DNA of 64,000 bases from Micromussa lordhowensis. Lineage: Eukaryota > Cnidaria > Anthozoa > Scleractinia > Lobophylliidae. The stretch is from positions 881,001 through 945,000 of the forward strand of contig OZ026601.1 in NCBI GenBank assembly GCA_964020085.1, given 5' to 3'. Of this stretch, positions 1-25,916 are shown one piece after another (the first letter of the stretch is position 1; each line of letters begins with the position of its first letter). The notes beneath the pieces were generated by a model, which did not search any database, had not been told where the DNA came from, and worked only from the letters and a program-made list of their open reading frames with translations. The position numbers and the translations under genes were made by a program.

Positions 1-97
1 ATGTTGAGTATGTACTGCATAACTGCATGATTGTGCATTTAAACATGTAGCTTCTACTGGTGTGTATCAGAGAATCTAACATTCATTTTTGTTGTAG

Positions 98-14718
<14,621 letters not shown>

Positions 14719-14964
14719 TCCATATGTGTTCATCATCCTGGTCTTCTCTTATAATAACAGGGCAACATCTCCGACATTTTTATAAGCAAGCCTGAAACGG
14801 ATCCAGCGCTACAGTTTGTTGACTCACATAGGTTGCTTAGTAACAGCGAATCATCACGACGACTTGCTGGCGTGACATATTTCTGTCACACTCGTATTGT
14901 TTAAATAATTTTACAACACTAATCTGACAGCATTTAAACACTTAAAGAGCTGTCACCTCGTCTC

Positions 14965-14970
14965 AATAAA
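14965..14970 (+). promoter_or_regulatory. Candidate polyadenylation signal of EFTUD2
   Basis: A canonical AATAAA hexamer lies 247 nt after the EFTUD2 stop codon and is the first one downstream of it. The true cleavage site cannot be seen from sequence alone. Confidence 0.55.
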
Positions 14971-17088
14971 TCTCCAGAAAAAGTAACGCATATGTACTGT
15001 AGAAATTAGCAATTAATCTTCGTTGAGATCGTCTACGTTGCCAGGTCGCTTCTTTTGCTAGTCACGCAACCTTTAGGAAGGAGGGATTACGTGATGAGTA
15101 AAGGTGTCCGCCTTGAAGTCAGAGAAATCAAAACTAGCTTCCTCTGTTCTCTATCTGTGACATAACCTTCTACGTTCTACCTTCTTTAGCGTGTAAATAC
15201 TGCCTTTAAAACAACTTTGTATTTCAGTCATTAAAGGACTCTTTTGACATAAGAGATATTGGCAAAACCTTGTTGTGGTGTGTTTCTGAAACTATTTGTA
15301 CGAAGAATGCCTCACTTGAACCAAAAAGATATTCGTTGCTACATGATCATTGAGAAACGGTACAACAGATTTTTTATCACTCGATGCTCACTGCAGTGAA
15401 GCGTGTTGCTGAGTTGCTTGAGACTTTCTTACGAACGAGAGTTCTTCCTGTATTCTTTCCGCGCGAGGGAAGTCAAGGCAATTTTCTCCCGCCAGAATAC
15501 AGGAGAAGTTCTTCGTTCGTGCGGAAACGCTTGCTGCGTAGACTACACGATTGTCACCTGCTCTCTTGTGCGAAAACCCATTCAACTAAAGACTCCGGTT
15601 TGAATTTCTGGAAATTTCCGGTGATGAATGGAACAGCATTTTGCGGAACTTACGGAAAAGTGGACAACCTTGCGAGGTTAAGTAACAAATTTTTCGGAAA
15701 ATTCTCACCAATGAGGAATTACCGTTCCATCTGACTTCTCCTTGAAATTCCGGAATATTTGGTTGAATGGTTCGCTTTACGGAAAGTCGACAATTTCCGT
15801 TTTTTCTGGAAACTTTCCCAGGGAATATAAATTCCCTACCATTTGTCCCCGATTCTAAATTTTCGGAATTTTCGGTTGAATGCTAATGGTGCCACTGAAA
15901 CGAAATTTTCATATCCTATTTTATTCGCCCAATCTATGGTTTCAAAAGTGTTTATAATCATGGTGAACTTTATTTTTGTCAAATCTTAACGGAAAGTGCT
16001 GTAATCGGCTTTACGGAGCAGAACCATGTCTTGGGCTCTGGACCCGAGTTTAACGACATTGTGACGCCACTGGTTGTATTCACGCAGGAAGCGCTGTGCT
16101 TTCTGTCTTGTTTTCACTTGATTTATTCATAGTTAGTATGCATTTCGTAGGATTTCTTTGTTTGCGAAAAAATTGCAAAATTGGCCGAAATAGCTGTTTT
16201 TTCTCCGATGGAACAAAGAGATTCTGTAGATTGAAATAAAGGTTAAAAGACATAATTCAAGTTTCTCAGTATCTAAAACACTTCCCTTTAGAATTGAGCA
16301 AATGAAAAACTTGACAACAACTTTTAACGCTGCAATTAGTTCCCGACAAAAGAGAGTATTTAAAAGCATAGATACCCATATCTTTTGCAATCATAATTAA
16401 TTTCCCTGTGGATAAGGGTTTCGGTTTCCCTTACCTTAAACTGTGCAACGTTATTATTTTACAAAACAACGTTCTCTAGTTGCATTTGATTGTTACTTGC
16501 TTTTTGTCTTTTTCCTTTTTTTCGGCGTAAGGCTTCTTCATTAAATAAACCAACAGTATATCATGGTAAAATTATCAAGCTAAAATTCTCACATATACTC
16601 CAAATGACCTCAGAAGTACGGCTTTTAGCTCGCGCCTCCACCCTTACGAGGTTTTTTCCAATACTGATCTAAAATCGCCCCTCCAAGTTTCAGCAAAACA
16701 AATTGATAGTTATCTACTTTCCTCGACCCTTCACAATGTCTATTTTATCTCCACCGTCTATGTCTGTCAAAGGGTATTCTTAATTAGGCACGTCAGTCAT
16801 TATTTCAACACAAACTGTTAGACCCAAGTCTTAAAGTACAAGCCATAGTTGAGAGGGAAGGAAAAAGAGGAAGTAGCTAGAGGACAGCAAGAAGAGAGGA
16901 GGGGTATAAAAAGAGAAATTTTACACAAAACGTACTGCTACATCCAAAGGGACTCGACAAACGAAAACACGAGGAAATAAAGCGAACCGCTACTTTAAAA
17001 GCTTTCAGTCGGCATCAAAACAAGTCCTTGACTGGATAGCGTGACTGTTGCCAAGAAAAAATGCTGCTGTCCAGAAAATTGCCAAATC
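14971..17088. other. Intergenic region, no supported gene
   Basis: The region between EFTUD2 and the inverted duplication has only short frames with no recognisable product. A stretch at about 15595-15900 repeats imperfect TTTCCGGAA-type words (GGAAATTTCCGG, CGGAATATTTGG, GGAAACTTTCCC) and looks like degraded repeat sequence. No RNA gene or array was seen. Confidence 0.5.
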
Positions 17089-19125
17089 GTCAAGCTTAAG
17101 AGAGGAAAAAGAATCCGAACGACTATGTCGGAAAACTTGAACACAGCGATGAATGGAACACAGCTATCGAGCTGCCCCACCAATCCTACAGCAGAAAAAA
17201 TTGGAAAAACAGTCGCTTGCTGCCTGATTTTTTTTGTTTCGCTGGCTGGGAACTCCGTCATCGGAATAATTGTCTACAAGACGAACGCCATGAGAAAACT
17301 CATCAACTTTTTAATTGTAAACATGGCCATGTCGGATTTACTGCATCCGATTTTCCTGACCCCTCGAAAGATACAAATGCTCTATATAGACCCCTGGCTG
17401 ATCGGTGCAGCTCTTGGCCAGGCCTTATGTAAGCTGGTTATCTTCTTATCAGATGTCTCCCTTGCTGTCCCCTTGCTGTGTCTATTCAGAGCCTGGTTCT
17501 GATAGCAGTGGATCGATTTGGAGCTGTCCTTTATCCCCTCCGCTCCCCACTCATCAGTTCAAAGCTGTGCCCTTTCTTCATTCTCGCCACTTGGATCGTC
17601 GCGATGGCTGTTGCTTCCCCAAATCTCTTCGTCCTCGGACTTGTTGAATATCCTGGAGGGTTGGTTTGTGAGCGAAATTGGAATGATGTCATTGAAGAGT
17701 CCTTGTCCTTAGAGAATTACTACGTGGCAATTGTAGTTATATTCTTTATCATCCCTTTGCTGCTGATAACCATTCTTTACATCATCATCTATGTAAAGCT
17801 CAAGTCACAGAAGATTCCAGGTGAGCAATCGGCCAACCCTGGACAACAGCGCCATCAAAGAGAACGCAATGTGTTAAAGATGGCCATTGCTATCGTGTTA
17901 GGGTTTGTAGTATGCTGGCTGGCCTTCGTTATCCTCTGGTTTCTCGTATTGTTTGTATCTCACATATGGTCTTGTGGCTTTCAATACTTTTACTTTGTTG
18001 CCTTTCTGACGCTGCGAGCAAATTGTGCCATAAATCCTTGCGTCTGTTTCATTGTCAGTAGAAATTATCGTGAAGGACTTCAAACTCTATTTAAGTAAAT
18101 GTGTTTTAAACAACACAGAAGCTGCATGGTGATACTTCTTTACAGCCCAATGGGTCAGTCGACCTGAAACTTGTAAAAAACATTTAAAACTGTTGAATCT
18201 CATTCAATGTACACTATAGCTTAATAAAACTTTACAGAGCGGTCTTGAAACTGAGTTGACAATCATTTTGTTGTTATTCTGAAAGCTCCATTTGTAATTT
18301 CCTTATATAATGACAAGATATACCCAATGTTCGTTTTTTATAACTTCCCTTCTCCGCCTTCTTTTGTTTCGTTTGTATCGCCACTGTTCTTTGTGTTTGA
18401 CTCTAGAGTATTTTGTGGTCTTATGCATTTTATGCAGACAGTTCACCAAGTTAGAGGCCCATCTTGAGGCGTTGAGCGTCGCTTTGAGGACGAGATGACA
18501 CGTGACAGACCTCCGGGAGTATCAATAGGCCGGCTGGTGGATTGGGTACTAAGTTTCCGGATTGGAAGGAAAATATTGGCAAATCGACGGATTTGGAGAA
18601 AAAATGGCACGGATCGGCGGATTCATCCCCATCAGTAAGAAGTCTGAACCGCGGGAAGCTTCTTTCAATCACTCGCACGTTCAGTGCCCGGATGTTTTCC
18701 GTTCAGGCACGAACTTCGTACTTCATGCAATTTTCACTGTTACAAATGACGTACAGCAGTTCTCAATCGCACAGTCGATTATTATTTTAAGTAACTACTT
18801 TATGATATGTTAGTCAGATGTTACCGTCGAAGGCGGTGAGGTTTTTGTTGACTTAGTTTTCTCAGAAAAGCATTATTATTTATTATTTAAGCATTCTTAT
18901 TTATTTCAAGACTGCTATTTATTTGATTTAATGTATATGTCTGATAACTACACGGAACGGTTTCTGACGATTGTTTGACTATTCCTTGGCCATCATTTGT
19001 AGTTATTTCTTAAACTCTTTTGTGTGAATATGTCAATACAGTATTGAATAGTAAAGTCCGATTCCCTTTCCACAGCCATTCTGTGTGAGCTCTTCCTCTC
19101 TGTTTTTATCGCCACTGTTATCTTT
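17089..19125 (+). repeat. Left arm of a large inverted duplication
   Basis: The arm starts just before the GPCR start codon (AAAAAGAATCCGAACGACT matches AAAAAGAAACTGAACGACT beside the other copy). It continues through the GPCR and its 3' flank, including a block at 18265-18300 (TTGTTGTTATTCTGAAAGCT, matching about 21060-21095 reversed). It ends in a block at 19035-19125 (CCCTTTCCACAGC.., TATCGCCACTGTT) that matches about 20030-20115 reversed. Matches stay colinear along the arm with indels. Confidence 0.8.
17125..18098 (+). pseudogene. Rhodopsin-family (class A) GPCR copy 1, frameshifted
   Basis: A seven-helix receptor is readable in two frames. From the ATG at 17125 come an N-terminus with N-glycosylation sites (NGT), TM1 GNSVIGIIVYK, TM2 NMAMSDLL and part of TM3. 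The frame breaks near 17461-17480 at an 11-nt imperfect tandem duplication (TCCCTTGCTGT followed by CCCCTTGCTGT). The second frame, to 18098, carries VDRFGAVLYPLR (DRF in place of DRY), TM5, an IL3 with KSQKIPGEQS, TM6 CWLA where CWLP is usual, and TM7 NPCVCF. The ligand class cannot be told; neuropeptide-like orphan receptors are the nearest type. Taken as it stands the gene is broken in TM3. A sequencing error is possible, but the missing CWxP proline also argues for relaxed constraint. An AATAAA lies at 18223. Confidence 0.8.
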
Positions 19126-20029
19126 GTTAAGGCATGTTAAACAAACCAAGTCTGAATCGAATTCTCAAGATAATCAATCTTTAGAAGGCATATGCAATCG
19201 TTTATGTAATAGCAGTGCCTTTCCTGGGAGTCTTAATGGCTTATGCGAGAAAACTTCCTGGTTTTGCCCTGTGCTGAGGTCTTGATATATCTGCGTGCCA
19301 ACTGTTGCTAAAGCCATCAGAATTAAAATTTGTGCTTGACACTGAATCTTGTTAACGTTAGAAACAACGTTAATAAAACTTCAAAACTGGTAATTGTTTA
19401 TGTTTTATTAGCAGGGCTCTAAAGACTCTGCAGAACCGAAAACTCATATCACCTATGCGTGGCAGCCGTTGATACGCCATCATGTTTTGATTGTACATTA
19501 AAATTTATTTATTAAAATTCTGACGAGCCGGAGAGCAGTCACTGAAAGGCATGGGGGAATGATTTTATTTATTTTGAATGACATTAGAATTCTAACGTTA
19601 AATATCCTGTGTTCTTGCTGTCTCGTCTTCATGGAAAATCTGATGCACGAATTAAAGTGAACGACTGTTCATCCTGCTTTATGCAAGCGCAGCAGAGCTG
19701 AAAAATAACCCAGCCAACTGAAGCTACTTCATCTGATAGCGATGATATTTGAGAACATTGTCATCTGCAAGCAATATGTTGTGCATGCTTACAGGTCACT
19801 TAAGGCTGGTTATCACCTAGCGACGGAGTCGTTGCCGGACTCGTAAACAGAAGCGCAGATGAGTGATACGATATAGTAAAATCGAATCGATGGAGTCGGA
19901 AGCAAAACATCGATTTTGCTTATGACTCCGTCGCTTACGATCTGGTGAAAAATAGATTTTCAGAGTCGGAAGCGGAAACGGAAGAGTAAACCAATCACAA
20001 TGCTAAGATATTAATAGTTTGAACAAAGA
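19126..20029. other. Spacer between the arms of the inverted duplication
   Basis: No gene was found. A stretch at about 19805-19990 contains inverted GCGACGGAGTCG / GACTCCGTCGC motifs and AGTCGGAAGC words, and looks like a MITE-type repeat. Confidence 0.5.
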
Positions 20030-20156
20030 AAACAGTGGCGATAAAAGATAAAATGTAAAAGAAAAAAAGAGCCTGCATGGAATCGCTGTGGAAAGGGAAT
20101 CGAACTTTACTATTCAAAATTGTATTCATCTTCCAATTCAAGCACTTTGTTGCATA

Positions 20157-21185
20157 TTATAATCACAAAAGAGTTCAAGAAATAACTACAAATAATGGCC
20201 AAGCAATTTTAAAGTTTATCGAGCGTATACCGAATCAACAAAAGTAGTACTGGGGACAAAGGGGGACTCGTGGTTCGTTCTTCGGAGCACAGTGTTATAA
20301 AACAAAAACAATGACTAGCAGGACTGCTTCAGAAACAGTTGGAACTTAAATATAAAGTGAGCTCTGCAGCGGGGTCAAAACCGGGATAGGAGTTATTCTC
20401 CCAAAAAGCGACTGCTAGTAGATAAGTCATCATTACACATGCCTTGTGGGGCTAATTAACTTCAGAACTAGATTCAGACTTGGGTTGTTTGGCAAGACGG
20501 TTTGTTGTAAAATAAAGAAATAACTATGTAGCTTATTTAAAAGTACTCTCGAGTCAAACATAGAAAATAGTGCGATAAAAAAGAGACAAGGAGAGTGCGT
20601 TTACAAGTAATTTGCTTTACTGAAACTGGGAGAAGAGTTAGTAAAACACAAAGATTACTTAGAATTGCTGCGAGACGGGAATCAGGCTGCATTATTTTAT
20701 CGAAGTCAGTTTCACGCACTTTATTACTCATTTAAGAAAATTACAAAAGGGTTCGTGAAATAACAACAAATGATGGCAAAGGAATTGTCAAAAGAACGGT
20801 TATAAACCGTTGTGTGAAGTTTATCTGGCGTACATTGAATTGTAGTATTGAAATAGTTATTATTTATACGGTTTATAGTATGGCCGAACTTTCTCATGAA
20901 CTTTAGAAAATTACAAAAGAGTTTACAAAACAACAACAAATGCAAAGGAGATGCCAAAAGAACGGTTATAAACCGTTCTGTTAGATTTATCTAGTGTACG
21001 TTGATAAATAAAGATTATTTACAAGATTTAGGAAGACGTATATCTTTTCATTAATATAAAGAAATTACAAATGGAGTTTTCAGAATAACAACAAAATTAT
21101 TGTAAACTCAGTGTTCAAAAGAAGGTCTCAGACCGTTCTGCAAAGTTTCTCAGTTTAACTGAGCTATAGTGTACATTGAATGCGA
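20157..21185. repeat. Diverged repeated units downstream of GPCR copy 2
   Basis: A block with the order AAATTACAAAAG-AGTT, AATAACAACAAAT, CAAAAGAACGGTTATAAACC, GTGTACATTGAAT recurs at about 20735-20840, 20900-21010 and 21057-21185. A weaker copy lies at about 20157-20240. The left arm holds fewer copies, so these units expanded after the inverted duplication or were lost on the left. Confidence 0.6.
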
Positions 21186-21292
21186 TTCAAAGCAGTTTTA
21201 AATTAATGTTAAATTAATAAAAGTTTCAGGTCAACTGAGCCTCTCGACTGTTAAGAAGTATCATCAGTTACTGTGCTGCTTTAAAAAATCAT

Positions 21293-22261
21293 TTATCGAA
21301 AGAGAGTCTTAAGTTCTTTACGATAATTTCTACTGAAAATAAAACAGATGCAAGGATTCATGGCACAATTTGTGCTAGCCATAAAATTGGCAAAAAAGGC
21401 GAAGTATCGGAAACCACAAGACCATATGTCCGATGCAAACAAGCTGAGAAACCAGGCGATAGCGACGGGCAGCCAGCATACTGCAAACCCTAACACAATA
21501 GAAACGGCCATCTTTAACACATTTCGTTCCCTTTGCAAGCGTTGTTGTCCAGCGTTGGTCGATTGCTCGCCTGGAATCTTCTGTGACTTGAGCTTTAAAT
21601 AGATGATGATGTAAAGTATGGTTATCAACAGAAAAGGGATGATAATGAACATAACTAAACTTGACACGTAGTAGGCCTTTAAGGATAAGAATTCTCCAAA
21701 CTCTTCGCTCCAATGCAGCTTACACGTCAACCCTCCTCGATATTCAACGAGTTTGTAGACGACGAGCCCTGGGGAGTTGATAGCCATCGCGACGATCCAA
21801 GTGGCGAGAATGAAGAACGGGCACAGCTTTGAACTGATGAGTGGGGAACGGAGGGGATATACCACAGCTCCAAATCGATCCACTGCTATCAGAACCAGGC
21901 TCTGAGTAGATACAGCAAAAGAGACACTTGATAAGAAGTTAACCAGCTTATACATAAGGCCTGGCCAAGTGGACCACCGATCAGCCAGGAGTCTATATAA
22001 AGCAATTGTATTTCCTTAGGGATCCTGAAAACCGGAAGCAACAGATCAGACATCAGTGGCCATGTTTACGATGAAAAAGTTGATGGGTTTTCTCATGGTT
22101 ATCGTCTTGTAGACAATTATTCCAATGACGGAGTTTCCAGCCAGCGAAACAAAAAAAATCAGGCAGTAAGCGACGGTTTTTCCGATTTTTTCTGCTGTAG
22201 GATTCCAGTAGCAGCTCGATGGCTGTGTCCCATTTATTGTTGTATTCACGTTTTCCGACAT
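21293..22261 (-). pseudogene. Rhodopsin-family (class A) GPCR copy 2, frameshifted
   Basis: Reading from ATG at 22261 toward 21293, this copy is a close paralogue of copy 1 (same MSEN start, GNSVIGIIVYK, VDRFGAVVYPLR, TM6 CWLPVAIAWF, TM7 NPCICF). Against copy 1 it carries a 4-nt insertion in TM2 near 22051 and a 2-nt insertion near 21953. Together these restore the frame, but about 30 residues from TM2 through the first extracellular loop would be read out of frame, with an in-frame stop at 22046-22048. No GT-AG intron that would remove the bad stretch was evident. It keeps the CWLP motif that copy 1 lost. Confidence 0.8.
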
Positions 22262-22300
22262 AGTCGTTCAGTTTCTTTTTCCACTCTTACGTTCACTAAC

Positions 22301-23845
22301 GAGTTTGCTTCTGATTTGTTCTCTCAATAAGGTCACTCTATTCATGTGCTGCTGAAGGCGGGATAAATGTTTTGCTTGTTGCAAACAATTACTTAATGTC
22401 GGTCTGGCAATGTCCACAATGTGTTTAATGATAGGCAGATCCATTGCCTATTTACGAGTATTGCGCCATTAATTAAGCTCACCACAGTAAAGTGACCTAT
22501 CAGCTTGTTTTAATTTTCTATATTTTCTTTAAATTTCACGGCTGCGCCAGATGAAGTAGCGACAGCTGTTTTTCTTTTTTTTCACTTTATTCTGTAGTCT
22601 ACGATAAACAGTCTTCCATCAAACTTTCCATCAAGAAAAGTCATGGAGAACACAGGATATCCAACAGTCTAATTTCTAATTTCTAATATTCTAATGTCCA
22701 ATTAGAACAGTATAAGGACATCGTAAACCGGCTATCGACGGCTGCCGCGCAAATGAATTTACTCTGCAGAGACGTTCAACTTAGTCTTTAAAAACAATTA
22801 AATAAAGAGACTCCTGATATGAATGAGAATTGAGAATCAGATTCAGCTTGGGTTATATCACATGAGATTCAGTTTCTTTAAAAAGGGTTAGAAACGGTAG
22901 AGGAGAGGGCATTTAGTTTGATTTCATCAAAATAAAGTACAACCCAAAAAGTATAAAGATTGATGTCAAATAAACTGAGAACTGCCAAATTGCTCTCTTA
23001 CTACCTCTTACAGGTGTGATCAAATTTTTCTGTCTCAAGGGAATGAAAAACGCCGCTATAATTACCATAATACAGAAAATGCATTAATTTCTAAACAGCT
23101 GATTTTAAAACATAATCATTATTTTATCATTCGTTTATTTTGGAGAAGAGGCCCTATGCGCCACCTTGGCGCCAGGGGACAGGAACTAGGAACTTATTTT
23201 GGAGAAGCTAGAACAAGATATCATTTAAATTGTGTTTTATTTCTGTAAGCTAAGCAGTCATTAAAACCGTTATAGATACAATGTAAGACTGGAACCCCTT
23301 TACATTCTCTGGCGTCTATGTTCAGTATCTGCCTATAATCTTATCTTCAATGTTCTTTAGGTTCGTTGGGTAATATGAAAGGTGTTTTATCTCATTTCTC
23401 TTGCCTTTTTCTTTAGAGTTATGTTTCTTTTTCAGTGAATAACATCCCAGTTAGAGTTTTATGTTGTAGTTAAAGCACGTCTCTGTAGTATGGAAACTTT
23501 TTGAGCATCCCACGTGATAACATCGTACGAATGATTGACAGAAGCTTCCTGTTCTTGCACCCGGCAGAGTCAAGAAACACCAAGTTAATTAGGCCTCAGT
23601 TCTCTTTTTCTGAGAACACTAAAAGCCAACAAAAACTGGCCTTTACGGTAATATCTGATAAAACATTAACATATCAGAGAGCAGTTACTAAAACTCAATA
23701 TTGCGTATCATTATCCAACTCTGCTTCCTAGAGTACAAATATCGCGCGAAACGAGTACAAATAACAAATATTTGTACTCGCCTCATTCCTCCCGGCCGCG
23801 TGAAGTTCAAATCCTTGGCAAGTCAGAATTTTGGGAAAAGAAATC

Positions 23846-23877
<32 letters not shown>

Positions 23878-25500
23878 GTGTGTAGTATCGCTGTATATTT
23901 TTACTCGTTGCTTGTATTTTGACTCGCCCTACGGGCTCGTCAAAATACTGCACAACTCGTAAAAATATACAGCGATACTACACACCAAACGTCTAATAAG
24001 ATATATGTAGTACATAATTTCAGTTCATCTGAGTTTCAACGAAGCTACTGTCGATCACCTGAATTTTCAGCGTAAAACATGATTTCTTTTACTGTTCCAG
24101 CTTTTTTTCTAAACTTTCTCTCCTTGTCTTTTCAAGCCTGTTCGAAGGTAATAATCGACCGAATTTATTGGCTTTATGACTTTGTTTCATCTTGACTCTA
24201 ACACAGCTCATTCAACCAGAACGCTGATCACTGTCAGTTTAATTTGCAATTACGTGCTCTTCGTAAGGAAAATGTTTCCTCATTTGCTTTGTTGACGCCA
24301 ACCGTAAACTCTTGTCATTATGTGTTGTATTGAATGGGGAATTACTTCGCTCTTTTAATTAAAAGTTGATTGTTAAGAATGACAATGTTCCGTTTGTCAA
24401 AAGGTCTTGCGCGTCTATTTAGATTTAGCGTTTAATTAACCGAAGGAGGAAGAAAGGATATTTACTTTCTGACGCCTCCAAACTGTCGTCAAAAGTAGGA
24501 GTGTCAAATAAACTGTGAGACATTACCTGTATGCCATTTTCGTAAACCAAAAATCAATAATAATCGTGTATAACATTTGCTAATATCACTTCTACTTAGC
24601 TATTATTTAGCACTCAAACACACTGGGATTGGATTAGCACCTTTTACGATTATAAAATTAGATTCAGATTAAATAAAGGCTGAGCCGCGAGGGGAATGGT
24701 CAGTAGGCAATTGGAGAGTGTTTTTTTCCCCGCGGCTTTCCGCTCGCGAAAATTCCCCCATGACCTCACTTCTAGTGTGTGCGGCTCCTCCATCAAAAAC
24801 ATTCACGCGCGAAATCCTAGGTACACAGGCAAGTTGAAGATCTAAGATTAATCTAAAGTGCAGCATTTTTAATTTGTACAGTTCACAAATTTGTTCAACG
24901 GATCAAAACCCATAGTTAATCCGCCACATTAAAAAGACTTAAAAGTACTCAACAGAGCTTGAAGTGCTGCGATATTATAGGTTTGTGTTTTTATTGCTTG
25001 CAGCCTACAGTGAGAACCATGTTTCCTTTTTTAAATCAATTAAAATTGTTAGATTACAAATTTAAGTTAAGTGCCGTTGTATGTTGACATCAATTGTGAC
25101 TCTCTCGACAAGTACGCCCCGAGTTCAATCTGCCAATCAGAGCGTGCGAAAACATCGATATTTACCGGTGTTGAGTAAAATATTTTGAACAATTTTGCTA
25201 ATGCTTGAGAGACTTTGGAAACTTAATCTTTTCCTTGTTGGCTGACTTAATCGCCTGTGTTGTACATGGGAGAAGTCAAGCGAAAAAATAGCACTCTGTG
25301 TCGTCCAAAATAAAGGTGTCGGTGTGTTTTTCACCCTTGCTGATTTAAGCCAATCACGAGGCGTGTTATAACTGGAATAATTCCGCTATTATGTCACTGT
25401 TTTGTGTTCGTGCCCACGCCACCAGTCAAGATTACTTCAGTTATTTTCTCTGGTGCTTTCAAGCGTTCTGGTGGATGTTAGGCTTTTTCGAAAATAAAAT
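22301..25500. other. Intergenic region with foldback repeats
   Basis: No supported gene lies in these 3.2 kb. There are scattered AT-rich stretches and a short hairpin at about 23734-23782 (GAGTACAAATAT..AAATATTTGTACTC), next to a stronger foldback listed separately. Confidence 0.5.
23860..24001. repeat. Near-perfect foldback element
   Basis: TCTTATTAGACGTTTTGGTG opens the left arm, and the complement CACCAAACGTCTAATAAGA closes it at about 24001. The central part CTGTATATTTTTAC is matched by GTAAAAATATACAG. The loop is a GC-rich CGCCCTACGGG. The shape (arms of about 60 nt, GC-rich tip) is like the foldback at 11352, which suggests a MITE class with similar structure. Confidence 0.75.
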
Positions 25501-25550
25501 GTTGTAGGTGAAAATAATCCTCTTCAGCAAAATTTGGAATCAAGAAGCCA

Positions 25551-25916
25551 TTTAAGGTAAGTCTGGTGCTTTCAGGTTTCTATGCTATCGTTGTTAGGTT
25601 TAAAACGTTTAAATGTTGCATCGACTTTCTAGCTTAGAGGCGTACCAGTTTTTACACCCCAAAGTACACGCTTCAATGATCGCAGTCATTTCAACTGCTG
25701 AATACTTGATTGAACATTTTGTTTCGTTACTCCTGGAAATTTGCGATATCCTGAGATTTATTTTAAGACATTCCCTGGCATATCGAGAGGTATTGGCTGC
25801 AAAATTATTTCTTCCCTTTCCAGGTTAGGCTAGAAAACTGAGTTGTTTTGGTGTTGTGTTAGTTGTTTTTACTCTACCCGTCGACACTTCACACGAGAAT
25901 TCTCATTTGCTTGTAG
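25551..25916 (+). promoter_or_regulatory. Putative 5'UTR exon end and 5'UTR intron of the lectin locus
   Basis: A strong donor (TTTAAG|GTAAGT) stands at 25556/25557 and a good acceptor (TTGCTTGTAG) ends at 25916, 54 nt before the signal-peptide ATG. A 5'UTR intron at this position fits the architecture of the other secreted genes in the window. The transcription start was not identified. Confidence 0.5.

Larger units (their letters stand above)
20030..22300 (-). repeat. Right arm of the large inverted duplication
   Basis: This is the reverse-complement partner of the left arm, with the GPCR copy read toward lower coordinates. It is longer than the left arm because it holds extra repeated units between about 20150 and 21185. 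The spacer between the arms is about 0.9 kb. Local divergence is substantial, so the duplication is not a recent assembly artefact of identical sequence. Confidence 0.8.
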
